Shown: piece after piece, positions 7,841 through 16,162 of the stretch
How the letters are laid out: each line of letters begins with the position of its first letter
Numbering within the stretch: position 1 is the first letter of the stretch
From: SXXH01 sp041165735
GTDB lineage: Bacteria > Planctomycetota > UBA1135 > GCA-002686595
Assembly (NCBI GenBank): GCA_046341775.1
Contig: JBKDQQ010000096.1
Span: 1-35,674, forward strand
Reading direction: 5' to 3'
Length of the DNA: 35,674 nt
Position numbers and translations under genes: made by a program
The notes under the pieces: generated by a model
What the model saw: only the letters and a program-made list of their open reading frames with translations
Database searches by the model: none
What the model was told of the DNA's origin: nothing

Positions 7841-9592
7841 TCAGAGTCGGCGCACCCAGATGTTCCTGAAGCGCATCGGGTTGCCGTGGTCCTGCAGGCC
7901 GATCGGCAATTCGGCGGCGTGCGGCGCGTACTGCGCGACCGCGCGGTGCGCGGTGGCGCCGAGGAACTCCGCCTCCCATTGCACGACGACGCCGTTGTGC
8001 ACGACGGTCACCTTGGCGGGGGAGACGAGCTTGGCGCCGTCGAAGCGCGGCGCCTTGAACAGGATGTCGTAGCTCTGCCACTCGCCCGGCGCGCGCGAGG
8101 CGTTGACGAGCGGCGGCAATTGGCCGTACAGCGCGGCGCATTGCCCGTCGGCGTAGGTGCGGTTCTGGTAGCTGTCGAGGATCTGCACCTCGTAGCGCTG
8201 CATGAGGAACAACCCCGAGTTGCCGCGCCCCTGCCCCTCGCCCTCGACCTTGGCCGGCGTGGCGAACTCGAGGTGCAGCTGGCAGTCGCCGAAGCCTTCC
8301 TTCGTCTCGATGCCGCCGGTGCCGTTGACCTCCATCCAGCCCGATTCGACCTTCCAGGTGCCGTCCTGGTCGCCGTTCCTCCAGCGCGACAAGTCGCCGC
8401 CGTCGAACAGCACGATGGCGTCCGCCGGCGGCGGAGTCGTCGTCGGTTCGCCGGGCGTCACGACGCGGGGCACCGGACGGTGCTTGTCGTGCACGCGCCA
8501 CTTGCCGTCGGGCAGGAGCGGCGTGTCGAGGTAGCCCACGCCTTCGTCGTGCGCGCCCGCCTGCTTCGCCTCCGCGCTCGCGCCGCCCGCCGCGCCTCCT
8601 TCGTCGACGAGTCGCGCGAGCTTGTTGATGCGGCCGAGGTGGTTCCAGTCCATGACCATCAAGTTCCCCGCGGCGTCGAAGTGCGCGCTGTGCGGCGCGA
8701 TGAACACGCCGTCCCGCCAGCGCTCGCGCGGCACGCCGTTCTGCGCGCGCAGCGACTCGTCCGGGTTGTCGCCGAGGTGCCCGACGAGCTGGTTGTCCTT
8801 GTCGAGGATCGTCACGCGGCCGGCGAGGTCGGGCACGGCGAGGTACCCGTCGCGCTCCTGCATGCTGCACGGCAGGCGGAACATGCCCTCGATGATCGAC
8901 AGGGGCCGGCCCTCGAGGTCGAAGACCTGCAGGCGATGGTTGCCGCGGTCGGCGACGAGCAGCGTCTCGGGCGTGCGGCGCTTGTCCACCAGGAGGCCGT
9001 GCGGGCAGTTCAGCCGGCCCTTGTCGGCGCCGGGGCCGCCGAAGGTCGAGAGCCAGTTGCCTTGGGGATCGTAGCGGTGCACCCAGTGCAGCCCGTAGCC
9101 GTCGGCGACGAAGATCGTGCCGTCGGAGGCCACCGCGATCGAGGTCGGATGGAACTGCGCGGCCGAGTCGTACTTGCCCGATTCGAGCGGAGCTCCGCGC
9201 TTCAGCACCGTGCGCCCGTCGAGCGTCAGCTTGCGCCACTCCGACAAGGCGTGGTGCACCAGGTACAGGTACTCGCCGTCCGCCTCGCGGTTGACGACCA
9301 TGCCGTGCACGCCGCCCGCGAGGTCCGCGCCGAAGGCCCGCACGAAGCGCCCTTCGCGGTCGTAGACCATGATGGCCTTCTCGGTGTCCGTGTTGACGTA
9401 CAGGTGGCCCTGGCTGTCGGACACGATCACGCCGTGCGTGTTGCCCAGCTCCGCCCCGCCCGGGCGTTCGAAGTGGTCCCTGACCCACTGGAACTTCAAC
9501 GGACCGGCCTCCAAGGTGGGCGCCTCGTCCGATCCGCGGGACGGCAAGCACAGCGCCAGGGGTAGGGCCAGCAGCAGGTGGATGGTCGCCAT
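7841..9592 (-). CDS. Secreted NHL-repeat protein with C-terminal DUF1080 domain
   Basis: A 583-residue protein with a signal peptide (MATIHLLLALPLALCLPSRG). Residues about 35-340 are NHL-type propeller repeats, with blade motifs such as NTHGVIVSDSQGHLYVNTD, HPTSIAVASDGTIFVADGYG and TLLVADRGNHRLQVFD. A low-complexity Ala/Gly linker leads to a DUF1080 / 3-keto-disaccharide hydrolase domain (about 395-583) with VLFDGGDLSRW, GNSGLFLMQRYEVQILDS and a final GNPMRFRNIWVRRL. NHL propellers bind partners or glycans. The DUF1080 domain predicts cleavage of 3-keto-glycosides. The start at 9592 is supported by TAAGGT 7 nt upstream; an in-frame upstream ATG gives no signal peptide at the N-terminus. It converges on the other DUF1080 gene. 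Confidence 0.87.
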   Translation of the reverse strand: MATIHLLLALPLALCLPSRGSDEAPTLEAGPLKFQWVRDHFERPGGAELGNTHGVIVSDSQGHLYVNTDTEKAIMVYDREGRFVRAFGADLAGGVHGMVVNREADGEYLYLVHHALSEWRKLTLDGRTVLKRGAPLESGKYDSAAQFHPTSIAVASDGTIFVADGYGLHWVHRYDPQGNWLSTFGGPGADKGRLNCPHGLLVDKRRTPETLLVADRGNHRLQVFDLEGRPLSIIEGMFRLPCSMQERDGYLAVPDLAGRVTILDKDNQLVGHLGDNPDESLRAQNGVPRERWRDGVFIAPHSAHFDAAGNLMVMDWNHLGRINKLARLVDEGGAAGGASAEAKQAGAHDEGVGYLDTPLLPDGKWRVHDKHRPVPRVVTPGEPTTTPPPADAIVLFDGGDLSRWRNGDQDGTWKVESGWMEVNGTGGIETKEGFGDCQLHLEFATPAKVEGEGQGRGNSGLFLMQRYEVQILDSYQNRTYADGQCAALYGQLPPLVNASRAPGEWQSYDILFKAPRFDGAKLVSPAKVTVVHNGVVVQWEAEFLGATAHRAVAQYAPHAAELPIGLQDHGNPMRFRNIWVRRL

Positions 9593-9599
9593 GCCGCAG

Positions 9600-9605
9600 A
9601 CCTTA
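9600..9605 (-). promoter_or_regulatory. -10-like box TAAGGT, leaderless start
   Basis: TAAGGT on the minus strand ends 7 nt (CTGCGGC) before ATG 9592 with no Shine-Dalgarno between. It is part of the repeated leaderless pattern in this window. Confidence 0.42.
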
Positions 9606-9750
9606 GCCGTTTCCTCCGCGCGCCGCATCCGGACGATTCGCCGTGGCGGGTGGTTTCCTTCGCAAGGTCCAGGCCCTACGATCCGACACGTACCCGTAGG
9701 ATGGCCCGCGGACCGGCCCCGGCCGGCCCGCAAGAGCGGAGGTCCGGAAG

Positions 9751-10965
9751 ATGGTGCACGCCACGCGGCAAGGGGAGACTCCCGAGCACGGCAAGCACAC
9801 CTTGAAGGTGTGGCGCGGCAAGGTCGTCGCGGTGTTCGGCGACGATGTCTTCGTCGAGCTCGGCCCGCGCATGCAGGGCGTCTGCTCGCTGCGCTCCTTC
9901 GCGCGTCCGCCCTCGGCCGGCGACACCTACGACTTCACGCTGCGCGGCCTCGAGGCCGGCCTGTGGTCGGTGGCGCTGAAGAGCGAGGAGAGCCTGCAGG
10001 CGTGGGAGGAGATGGTCGTGGGTGCCCTCGTCCAGGCGCGCGTCGTGCGCGAGGCGCCGGGCGGCCTCGAGGTCAAGATCGGCCGCCTGCACGGCTTCCT
10101 CCCGCGCTCGCACAGCGGCTTGCCGCGCGAGAAGAAGGTCGCGGAGCTCGTCGGTCGCACGCTGCCGTGCGAGGTGATCGAAGTCGACGCCCAGCGCCAG
10201 CGCGTGGTCGTCTCGCGGCGCCTGACCAAGCAGAAGGAGAAGGTCGACGAGCGCGTGCGCGAGGCCGAGCGCCTGAAGATCGGCGCGGTCGTGTCGGGAC
10301 GCGTCGTGCGCGTCGAGGACTACGGCGCGTTCGTGGCGCTGGGGCGCGGGCTCGAGGGCCTCGTGCACGTGTCGAACCTCTCGCACGCGCGCGTCGCCCA
10401 TCCCGGCGAGGTGGTCGCGCCCGGCCAGATGGTCGAGGTCAAGGTGCTGTCGATCCGCGACGGAGGACGGCGCATCGGACTCGGGATCAAGCAGTTGCAG
10501 GAGAGCCCGTGGGCCGCGCTCGAACGCACGATCCACGCCGGCCAGGTGCTCGAGGGCGTCGTGTTGCGCACGGCCTCCTTCGGCCTGTTCGTCGAGGTGG
10601 CGGGCGGCGCGCACGGCCTCGTGCCGCTGGAGGAGTGCGGCGCCGATCCGCGCTTGTCAAATGGACTTGACAGACTGGGCTTCGAGCCGGGCGCCAAGGT
10701 GCTGGTGCGGGGGGTGGAGTTCGACCTCGCCGGCGAGCGCCTCAAGTTGAGCCTGCAGCACGCCGCGGGCGGGCGCCTGACGGCCGAGGACGTGGCCGAC
10801 CACGCGCCCTGGCTGGCGCAGGGCTTCGCCGCCGAGGCCTTGGCGGCCGGGACGGCGCGTGGCGCGGCGGGGACGGACGCGGCGGAGGAGCCGCCCTTCA
10901 CGCGCCATGCGCAATCGGTCGAGCGGCTGATCGCCGACGCCAAGCGTCGCCCGCGCGCGGGCTGA
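9751..10965 (+). CDS. Four-domain S1 RNA-binding protein (ribosomal S1-like)
   Basis: A 404-residue cytoplasmic protein made of four S1/OB-fold repeats at about 19-77, 88-156, 175-247 and 262-336. The third is the most canonical (GAVVSGRVVRVEDYGAFVAL, then GLEGLVHVSNLSHARV); the first two are divergent. A charged tail follows. It is shorter than the six-domain ribosomal protein S1 and could be an S1 paralogue that binds single-stranded mRNA. The start is well supported by GGAGG at 9738-9742, 8 nt before ATG. That is one of the few clear Shine-Dalgarno sequences here. The coding sequence contains the palindrome TGTCAA-N6-TTGACA at 10655-10672. Confidence 0.85.
   Translation: MVHATRQGETPEHGKHTLKVWRGKVVAVFGDDVFVELGPRMQGVCSLRSFARPPSAGDTYDFTLRGLEAGLWSVALKSEESLQAWEEMVVGALVQARVVREAPGGLEVKIGRLHGFLPRSHSGLPREKKVAELVGRTLPCEVIEVDAQRQRVVVSRRLTKQKEKVDERVREAERLKIGAVVSGRVVRVEDYGAFVALGRGLEGLVHVSNLSHARVAHPGEVVAPGQMVEVKVLSIRDGGRRIGLGIKQLQESPWAALERTIHAGQVLEGVVLRTASFGLFVEVAGGAHGLVPLEECGADPRLSNGLDRLGFEPGAKVLVRGVEFDLAGERLKLSLQHAAGGRLTAEDVADHAPWLAQGFAAEALAAGTARGAAGTDAAEEPPFTRHAQSVERLIADAKRRPRAG
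10655..10672. repeat. Palindrome TGTCAA-N6-TTGACA inside the S1 gene
   Basis: TGTCAA, six bases (ATGGAC), then TTGACA: an A+T-rich dyad in very G+C-rich coding sequence. A near-identical dyad with the same spacing, TGTCAA-N6-TTGACG, occurs at 20778-20795. It may be a regulator site or a coincidence. Confidence 0.35.
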
Positions 10966-10981
10966 ACGCCTCGGACGACGC

Positions 10982-11000
10982 GCCGCGGTCCACCCGCGGC
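10982..11000. terminator. Hairpin between convergent S1 and B12 genes
   Basis: GCCGCGG (10982-10988) and CCGCGGC (10994-11000) form a perfect 7-bp stem with a 5-nt loop, touching the last base of the B12-binding gene. It lies in the 34-bp gap between convergent genes. No T tract. Confidence 0.45.
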
Positions 11001-12061
11001 TACAGCCCGAGCAGCATCTTGAGCGCCGGGACCGCGTCCGCCGCGTGGGACGCGCTCGCGTCCGCGCCCACGACCTTCCACAAGTCGGGCACGACGACGA
11101 AGGGCACGCCGCCGACGAGGATCGGCAGCTCGCGTCCGCGCTCGCTGGCGCGCACGCAGGCGACGAGCTCCATGCACGCCGGCAGGTTGATCGTCAGCTT
11201 CGCCCCGACCGCGAGCGCGTCGACGGAGAAGTCGTCGATGGCGCGCACCACGTCCTCGCCCGGCGTGCTCGCGCCCAGGTAGAGCGCGTCGAAGCCCGCG
11301 AGCTCGAGCTGCTGCGCGACCATCTTCAGCCCGATGTCGTGCAGGTCGCCGTTGGCGCTGGTGACGAGCACGCGCTTCTTGAGCCGCGGTCCACGAGGCA
11401 GGCGCGCATCGAGCAGCGCCAGGACCTGTTCCGTCGTGCGCGAGGCGACGTGCTCCTCGGCCACCGACAGTTCGCCGCGCTGCCACATGCGTCCGATCTC
11501 CACTTGCGAAGCGGACAGCACGTGCCGGTGGACTTCGGCCACGGGAACGCCCTGGTCGACGAGCGCCAGCGCCAAGGCGAGCGCGTCGTCCCGTCGTCCC
11601 TCGAGCACGGCCAGCAGGTAGTCGCGCGCCGCCTTGGCGTGCGGCGCGGCGGCGGTGATGTGGTTGGGCAGCTCGGCCGCGCAGGCCTCCAGCGCCGCGA
11701 GTCCGCCTTCGCAGATCGCGACCAGCTGGCGCGAAGCCTGGGTGGGAAGTTCCTCGGCGATCTCGTCGCGCAAGGCGACCAACGAGCCGCGCAGGGCCTC
11801 GAGCGGCATGCCATGCGCCTGGAACGAGACCTTGAGCCATCCGACCTGGTGGTCGAACAACGCCGGACGACCGCACTCCGCCGCGACGGCCAGGTGGTCG
11901 AGCAGGCTTTCGGCGTGCGCGCGCGCGTCGCCGAAGAACTTGGCGTCGAAGCGCTCCAGGAGCTCGGGGTCGCGTTCGGCGAGCCGCAGGGCGATGCCGG
12001 AGGCGTGGGCCTTGCGCGCCGAGCGCAGCACGGCGGCCGCGTATTGACCTTGCTTGTCCAT
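11000..12061 (-). CDS. Stand-alone cobalamin-binding protein with CarH-type photoreceptor signature
   Basis: A 353-residue soluble protein. Residues 1-140 are an all-helical N-terminal domain I cannot name (FDHQVGWLKVSFQAHGMP, LRGSLVALRDEI). Residues about 145-220 are the B12-binding-2 helical cap, and about 228-353 are the Rossmann-like B12-binding domain. The lower-ligand motif DxHxxG is present (D239-L-H241-D-I-G244), as is the later LVGG turn. The cap has W193, then nine residues, then E203-H204: the W-x9-EH signature of adenosylcobalamin photoreceptors such as CarH. There is no MerR-type DNA-binding domain, so it would act through a partner, as AerR-like proteins do. ATG 12061 has no Shine-Dalgarno; a TAGACT lies at 12132 to 12127. 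Confidence 0.85.
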   Translation of the reverse strand: MDKQGQYAAAVLRSARKAHASGIALRLAERDPELLERFDAKFFGDARAHAESLLDHLAVAAECGRPALFDHQVGWLKVSFQAHGMPLEALRGSLVALRDEIAEELPTQASRQLVAICEGGLAALEACAAELPNHITAAAPHAKAARDYLLAVLEGRRDDALALALALVDQGVPVAEVHRHVLSASQVEIGRMWQRGELSVAEEHVASRTTEQVLALLDARLPRGPRLKKRVLVTSANGDLHDIGLKMVAQQLELAGFDALYLGASTPGEDVVRAIDDFSVDALAVGAKLTINLPACMELVACVRASERGRELPILVGGVPFVVVPDLWKVVGADASASHAADAVPALKMLLGL

Positions 12062-12126
12062 CGCGAGTCGTGGGGGAAGGCTCGGGATGCGCCGCGCCGG
12101 TCGGCGCGTCCATCCTCGAGCGCCAC

Positions 12127-12132
12127 AGTCTA
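12127..12132 (-). promoter_or_regulatory. -10-like box TAGACT upstream of the B12 gene
   Basis: TAGACT on the minus strand with TTGGCG directly abutting, as at 3622. It would give a leader of about 60 nt before ATG 12061. It lies in the 254-bp gap between the DAO-like gene and the B12 gene. Confidence 0.35.
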
Positions 12133-12142
12133 CGCCAAGAGC

Positions 12143-12164
12143 CCGACCGGTGATGCACGGTCGG
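12143..12164. terminator. Hairpin downstream of the DAO-like gene
   Basis: CCGACCG (12143-12149) pairs with CGGTCGG (12158-12164), 7 bp with an 8-nt loop. It lies between the stop of the flavoprotein gene (12316, -) and the putative promoter of the B12 gene, so it may separate the two units. No T tract. Confidence 0.35.
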
Positions 12165-12212
12165 CCGGGCGCGCGCCGCCGGCGTGCCGCGCGGGCCGGC
12201 TCGCCGGTTTCC

Positions 12213-12236
12213 GACGCGGACTGCGACGCGGACTGC
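12213..12236. repeat. Two tandem copies of GACGCGGACTGC
   Basis: An exact 12-bp tandem duplication in the gap between the DAO-like gene and the B12 gene. No function is evident; it looks like a small slippage product. Confidence 0.6.
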
Positions 12237-12315
12237 GGCGCGCGCGGCTGCCGGGGTCCAGCGCGGGCCAGGCACCGCGCCAGGCGGCGCGTCCGGTCCC
12301 TCGGACGCTTGCCGC

Positions 12316-13386
12316 TCAGGCCGGCCCGCTTGCGCGCGTCGCGGCGCTCGCCGAGCGGCCCTCGCACCCGGCGGCGGCCTCCGCGTGTCGTTCCGGGGTC
12401 GCGCTGCCCGCCTCCACGAGATCGGCCACCTCGAGGGCGCAGCCGCGGGCGAGGGTCACGCCCGCTCCGCCGTGGCCGTAGTTGTGCACGACCAATCCGC
12501 CCTCGGGCAGGCGCTCGGCTTCCAGCCGCACTTCGCGACGCCACGGACGCAGGTGCGTGGCGTGCGACAGGACCCGCGCGCCGGCGAGTCGCGGCACCCG
12601 CGCTTCGCAGCGCGCGCGGATCGCTTCCAGCGTCGCCGGGTCCGCCTCGAGCGACTCGCGCCCGGGCTCGACGCTGCCGCCGAGCACGCAGTCCATCGAG
12701 CGCGGCACGATGTAGGTCGCTTCGTCGCCGTGGCTGTCGAGGAGGAACGACTCGAGCGTGCCGCGCTCGACGCGCAGCACGCTGCCGCGCCACGCCTCCA
12801 GTCCCGCGTCGCACGCCAACTCGCGCGCGCCGAGCCCCGCGCAATTGACCACGAGGTCGGCTTCGCGCGCGCACTCGGCGAGGCTCGCCATCGCGCGCCG
12901 CTCGATGCGCGCGCCGCGCTCCTCCGCCTTGCGCCGCACCCATGGCAGGAACACGCCCATCTCCGCCACCGGCGCGTCGAACACGAGGCCCGCGGGCCGG
13001 TCGGGCGGCAGTTCGTCGGCGCGCGCGCGGCGCCAGGAGGGATGCAGCGCGGTCCAACCCGGCAGCGGCGCGTCCACGTCGCGCAGGCATTCGAGGCCCC
13101 GCCGCCCGAGCACGCCGCTCGTCGGATCGCGCGCGCAATCGACGAGCCAGCCCCAGGTCTGGGCGGCCCAGCGATCGGTGCGCGCGCCGCCGACGGCGAA
13201 GGGATGCCAGATGGCCGCGGCCACGCTCGAGGCGATGCGTGCGCCGTCGTCCTTCTCGCGCACGAGGACCTCGAAGCCGCGCTCCAGCAAGGCCCATGCG
13301 CTCGCGAGGCCGCTCACGCCGCCGCCGACGACCAGCACGCGCGCGCCGCGCGCCCGCCCGGCGATCTTCGTCGTCGCGTGGTGCAC
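12316..13386 (-). CDS. FAD-dependent oxidoreductase, D-amino-acid oxidase family
   Basis: A 356-residue flavoprotein. The dinucleotide-binding motif VLVVGGGVSGLASAWALL lies at residues 17-34. Then come AAAIWHPFAVGG, the family motif VVNCAGLGARELACD, YIVPRSMDCVLGG, and the C-terminal FAD motif VHNYGHGGAGVTLARGCA. These match DAO/DASPO enzymes, which oxidise D-amino acids to 2-oxo acids with release of ammonia and hydrogen peroxide; cytoplasmic. The Arg that binds the substrate carboxylate is probably in HLRPWRREVRLE. I chose GTG 13386, 5 bp after the clpS stop, because no ATG precedes the Rossmann motif closely; an open frame continues upstream through clpS. Substrate stereochemistry cannot be read from sequence. 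Confidence 0.83.
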   Translation of the reverse strand: MHHATTKIAGRARGARVLVVGGGVSGLASAWALLERGFEVLVREKDDGARIASSVAAAIWHPFAVGGARTDRWAAQTWGWLVDCARDPTSGVLGRRGLECLRDVDAPLPGWTALHPSWRRARADELPPDRPAGLVFDAPVAEMGVFLPWVRRKAEERGARIERRAMASLAECAREADLVVNCAGLGARELACDAGLEAWRGSVLRVERGTLESFLLDSHGDEATYIVPRSMDCVLGGSVEPGRESLEADPATLEAIRARCEARVPRLAGARVLSHATHLRPWRREVRLEAERLPEGGLVVHNYGHGGAGVTLARGCALEVADLVEAGSATPERHAEAAAGCEGRSASAATRASGPA

Positions 13387-13391
13387 GGGAC

Positions 13392-13712
13392 CTAGGGCCG
13401 CTCGGGCTCCAAGGTGGCGCACAGCGGGAAGCCGCGCGGACGCGCCAGCGCGTGCACTTGCTCGAGGTACAGCTCGCCGCGCTCGAGGCTCGTGATCTCG
13501 ACCACCGCCGCGCCGCTCTTGTGCACCTCCCAAGTCAAGCGCTCGGCCTCGGCCGCGGGCTTCTTGAAGATGCCGCGGAGCAGCTCGACCACGAACTCGA
13601 AGGTGGTCGTGTCGTCGTCGTGCAGCACGACCTTCCACGACGGCGCGAGGCGGGGCTCGTCGAGCTCCTTGACCTGCTTCCGGCGACGGGGTTCGAGGGC
13701 CGTGGCGACCAT
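13392..13712 (-). CDS. clpS: ATP-dependent Clp protease adaptor ClpS
   Basis: A 106-residue adaptor that hands N-end-rule substrates to ClpA/ClpC-ClpP. After a basic N-terminal tail, the core reads WKVVLHDDDTTTFEFVVELL, with the acidic DDD at the N-degron pocket. EVHKSGAAVVEI carries the conserved His. The end is FPLCATLEPERP, equivalent to the PLQCTMEKE end of classical ClpS. No clpA or clpP is in the window. TAGAAT ends 6 nt before ATG 13712 with no Shine-Dalgarno, suggesting a leaderless transcript. It is followed after 5 bp by the DAO-like gene. Confidence 0.92.
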   Translation of the reverse strand: MVATALEPRRRKQVKELDEPRLAPSWKVVLHDDDTTTFEFVVELLRGIFKKPAAEAERLTWEVHKSGAAVVEITSLERGELYLEQVHALARPRGFPLCATLEPERP

Positions 13713-13718
13713 GGCCCC

Positions 13719-13724
13719 ATTCTA
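13719..13724 (-). promoter_or_regulatory. -10-like box TAGAAT, leaderless start of clpS
   Basis: TAGAAT on the minus strand (5 of 6 to TATAAT) followed by 6 nt (GGGGCC) and ATG 13712. This is one of the best matches among the leaderless boxes in the window. Confidence 0.55.
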
Positions 13725-13788
13725 TGCGCTGCCGCGACCGGCGACATACGCATCAGTGGGTGCGCGCGACCGCGCCGAGCGCGATCGA

Positions 13789-14961
13789 TCACGCCCGGCG
13801 AAGGGCCTCCAAGGCCTGCAGCACCCGGCGCGCGTTCCCGTCCCAGGTCAGGTCGCGTTCGAGGATGGTGCCCCGCGCCGCGAGTCCCAGGCGTCGGCGC
13901 AGCCCGGCGTCCGACACGAGGCGCGCCAGGGCGGACTGCAGGCGCGCGCCGTCGCCCGGCGGGACGAGCAGGGCGTCGTGCTCGTGGCGCAGCACTTCGC
14001 GCAGGTTGGGTTGGTCGGGAGCGACGCAGGCGAGGCCCGCCGCCATGTACTCGAACAGCTTGAGCGGCGAGGCGTACGGGTTGATGGCCGGCACGAGCGC
14101 GACGTCGAAGGCCGGCAGCAGGCGCGGGATGTCCTCGTGCGACCGGCGTCCGGCGTGGTGCACGCGCTCGAGCACGCCCAGCTCCCTGGCGCGCGCCATC
14201 AGTCCTTCGTGCGCCGGGCCTTCGCCCACGAGGACGAGCGCCGCGTCGGCGAGCTCGCGCGAGGCGAGCGCCTCCAGCACGAGATCGAGCCTGTGCCAAG
14301 GACGGTAGTACCCCACGAATCCCAGCAGCACGCGCTGCTCGAGTGCGGGCGGGATGCGCAGCGCCGCGCGCGCCGCCGCGCGCGCCGCGGGGTCGCCGGG
14401 CTCGGCGTAGGCGGCCAGGTGCACGCCGTTCTGCGTGACGAGGATGCGCGCGGGCTCCACGCCCATCTCCACCAGCATGTCGCCGAGGACGCGGGTCACG
14501 ACGCACACGCGGTCGGCCGCGCGGAAGATGCGCTCCTCGACGCGCCGAGCGTGGCGCGGGAACGACAAGCCGCGCGTCTTCGACAGTTCGAGCACCATGG
14601 GCGAGTTGACCTCGAGCACGATCGGCTTCTTGCAGGAGCGCGCCGCCTGCACGCCGCCTTCGTTGCCGAAGGCGTAGCGCTCGTACAACGCGTCGCAGCG
14701 CTCCTCGACGAGGATGCGCTCCAGGCGCGGCCGCGCGTAGCGTCCGTACTGGTACTCGAGCAGCTCGCGCGCGAAGCGCGGCACGAGCGCCATCGCGCTC
14801 CACGAACGGCGCGTCGCGCGCGGCGCGGATTCCGTGCCGCGGCGCACGAGCGCGAACTCGCGCACCTCGCAGCCCGCGTCGCGGAACGCCTGCTGCATGG
14901 CCCGGATGTGGACCGCCTGCCCGTCCTCGGCCTGCGTGCGGTGGTGGTAGAGGATCTTCAT
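13789..14961 (-). CDS. GT4-family glycosyltransferase
   Basis: A 390-residue retaining GT-B glycosyltransferase. The N-terminal acceptor domain opens MKILYHHRTQAEDGQAVHI. The second Rossmann domain begins near RVLLGFVGYYRPWHRLD and holds LVLVGEGPAHEGL and, near the end, the donor-binding EX7E-like stretch SPLKLFEYMAAGLACVAPD. Such enzymes transfer a sugar from a nucleotide donor to lipid-linked or envelope glycans at the cytoplasmic face. It starts 25 bp after the preceding glycosyltransferase gene on the same strand and probably belongs to the same operon. Donor and acceptor cannot be assigned. Confidence 0.87.
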   Translation of the reverse strand: MKILYHHRTQAEDGQAVHIRAMQQAFRDAGCEVREFALVRRGTESAPRATRRSWSAMALVPRFARELLEYQYGRYARPRLERILVEERCDALYERYAFGNEGGVQAARSCKKPIVLEVNSPMVLELSKTRGLSFPRHARRVEERIFRAADRVCVVTRVLGDMLVEMGVEPARILVTQNGVHLAAYAEPGDPAARAAARAALRIPPALEQRVLLGFVGYYRPWHRLDLVLEALASRELADAALVLVGEGPAHEGLMARARELGVLERVHHAGRRSHEDIPRLLPAFDVALVPAINPYASPLKLFEYMAAGLACVAPDQPNLREVLRHEHDALLVPPGDGARLQSALARLVSDAGLRRRLGLAARGTILERDLTWDGNARRVLQALEALRRA

Positions 14962-14986
14962 CGCTGGGCGTCCCGCTCCGGCCTGT

Positions 14987-16162
14987 TCAAGCGCGCGCGG
15001 CCTCCGCGATCGCGCGCGCCAGCACGCCTTCGAGGGCGTCGAGGCACGCGTCCCAGTCGAGGTGGCGCACGAGCGCCCGGCATTCCTCGGGCGAGGGCGG
15101 CGCGGCGAGCGTGGCGCGCAGGCGCTCCGCGAGCAAGGCCGGTTCGCGGCCCTCGACCAGCATCCGCGGCGCCGCGGCCAGCAGCTCGGCCGTGCCTCCC
15201 GCCGCGCAGGCCACGACGGGGCGGCCGCACGACAAGGCTTCGAGCACCACGTTCGGCCGTCCCTCGCGCCTGCTGGCGAGCAGCAGTGCGTCGCAGGCCG
15301 CGTACCAGCGCGCCAGTTCCGCCGGGGGCAGCTCGCCCACGAAGCGCACGCGCCCGGCGAGGTCGGCCCGCGCGGCACGGTGGCGCAGCGCTTCTTCGAG
15401 CGGGCCGCGGCCGACCAAGGCCAGCTCGACCCCGGAGAGCGCCGCGACGGCCTCCAGCGCCAGCAGCGGATCCTTGCGCTCGATCCAATGCCCCACGACG
15501 AGCACCAGCGGCCGGTCGAGCGCCAGGCCCAGGCTTGCGCGCGCCGCCATGCGGTCCTGCGGCGCGTAGACCGCGCCGTCGACCCCGTTCGGCACCAACG
15601 CGCCGCGTCCGGGCGCGCCACCGAGCATGTCCAGCGCCGCGACGAGGTCGCGCGAGACGGCGCACCACTGTCCAGCCGTTTTGACAGCATCCTCCAGCAG
15701 CGGGCGCAGGGCCGGATCCTCCCGGACCTGCAGCACGTCGCTGCCGCGTCCGTGCACGACGAAGGGCGCGCCGCGCGCGCGGCACGCGGCCGCCGCCATG
15801 GCCGCCGGCCACGCGTAGTCGGCCACGACCACGTCCGGCTTCGGCAGGCGCGCCAGCTCCGCCATGGCGCAGCGCGCGAAGCGCCGCGCGTTGCCGCGCG
15901 GAGCATGCGGCCAGTGCAGGTAGCGCGGCCTGCGCACCTCGATCCCGGCGCGCGATTCGCGCCGCGGTTCGCCCGCGTGCTCGCGCCAACTCCTCGGAAC
16001 GAGCGGCAGTCCCGCGAGCAGTCCCGGCCACCATGGCACCGGTCGCACGACGCGCACCTCGTGGCCGCGCGCGACCATGCGCCTCCAGCGCTCCTCGGCG
16101 AAGATCCCTTCGCGCGGCCGGTCCGGGGCGGGCCACAGCGAGGTCAGGAGCGCGATCCTCAT
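14987..16162 (-). CDS. GT4-family glycosyltransferase
   Basis: A 391-residue GT-B glycosyltransferase, distinct from its downstream neighbour. It opens MRIALLTSLWPAPDRPREGIF. It has VVADYAWPAA and FVVHGRGSDVLQ at the interdomain side, a second Rossmann domain starting LVLVVGHWIERKDPL, ALVGRGPLEEAL, and the donor motif SRREGRPNVVLEALSCGRPVVA with the conserved Glu pair. It ends inside an Ala-rich helix. Its ATG overlaps the stop of the NTF2-like gene (ATGA), so the two are translationally coupled. Likely role: exopolysaccharide, lipopolysaccharide or glycoprotein sugar transfer. Confidence 0.88.
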   Translation of the reverse strand: MRIALLTSLWPAPDRPREGIFAEERWRRMVARGHEVRVVRPVPWWPGLLAGLPLVPRSWREHAGEPRRESRAGIEVRRPRYLHWPHAPRGNARRFARCAMAELARLPKPDVVVADYAWPAAMAAAACRARGAPFVVHGRGSDVLQVREDPALRPLLEDAVKTAGQWCAVSRDLVAALDMLGGAPGRGALVPNGVDGAVYAPQDRMAARASLGLALDRPLVLVVGHWIERKDPLLALEAVAALSGVELALVGRGPLEEALRHRAARADLAGRVRFVGELPPAELARWYAACDALLLASRREGRPNVVLEALSCGRPVVACAAGGTAELLAAAPRMLVEGREPALLAERLRATLAAPPSPEECRALVRHLDWDACLDALEGVLARAIAEAARA

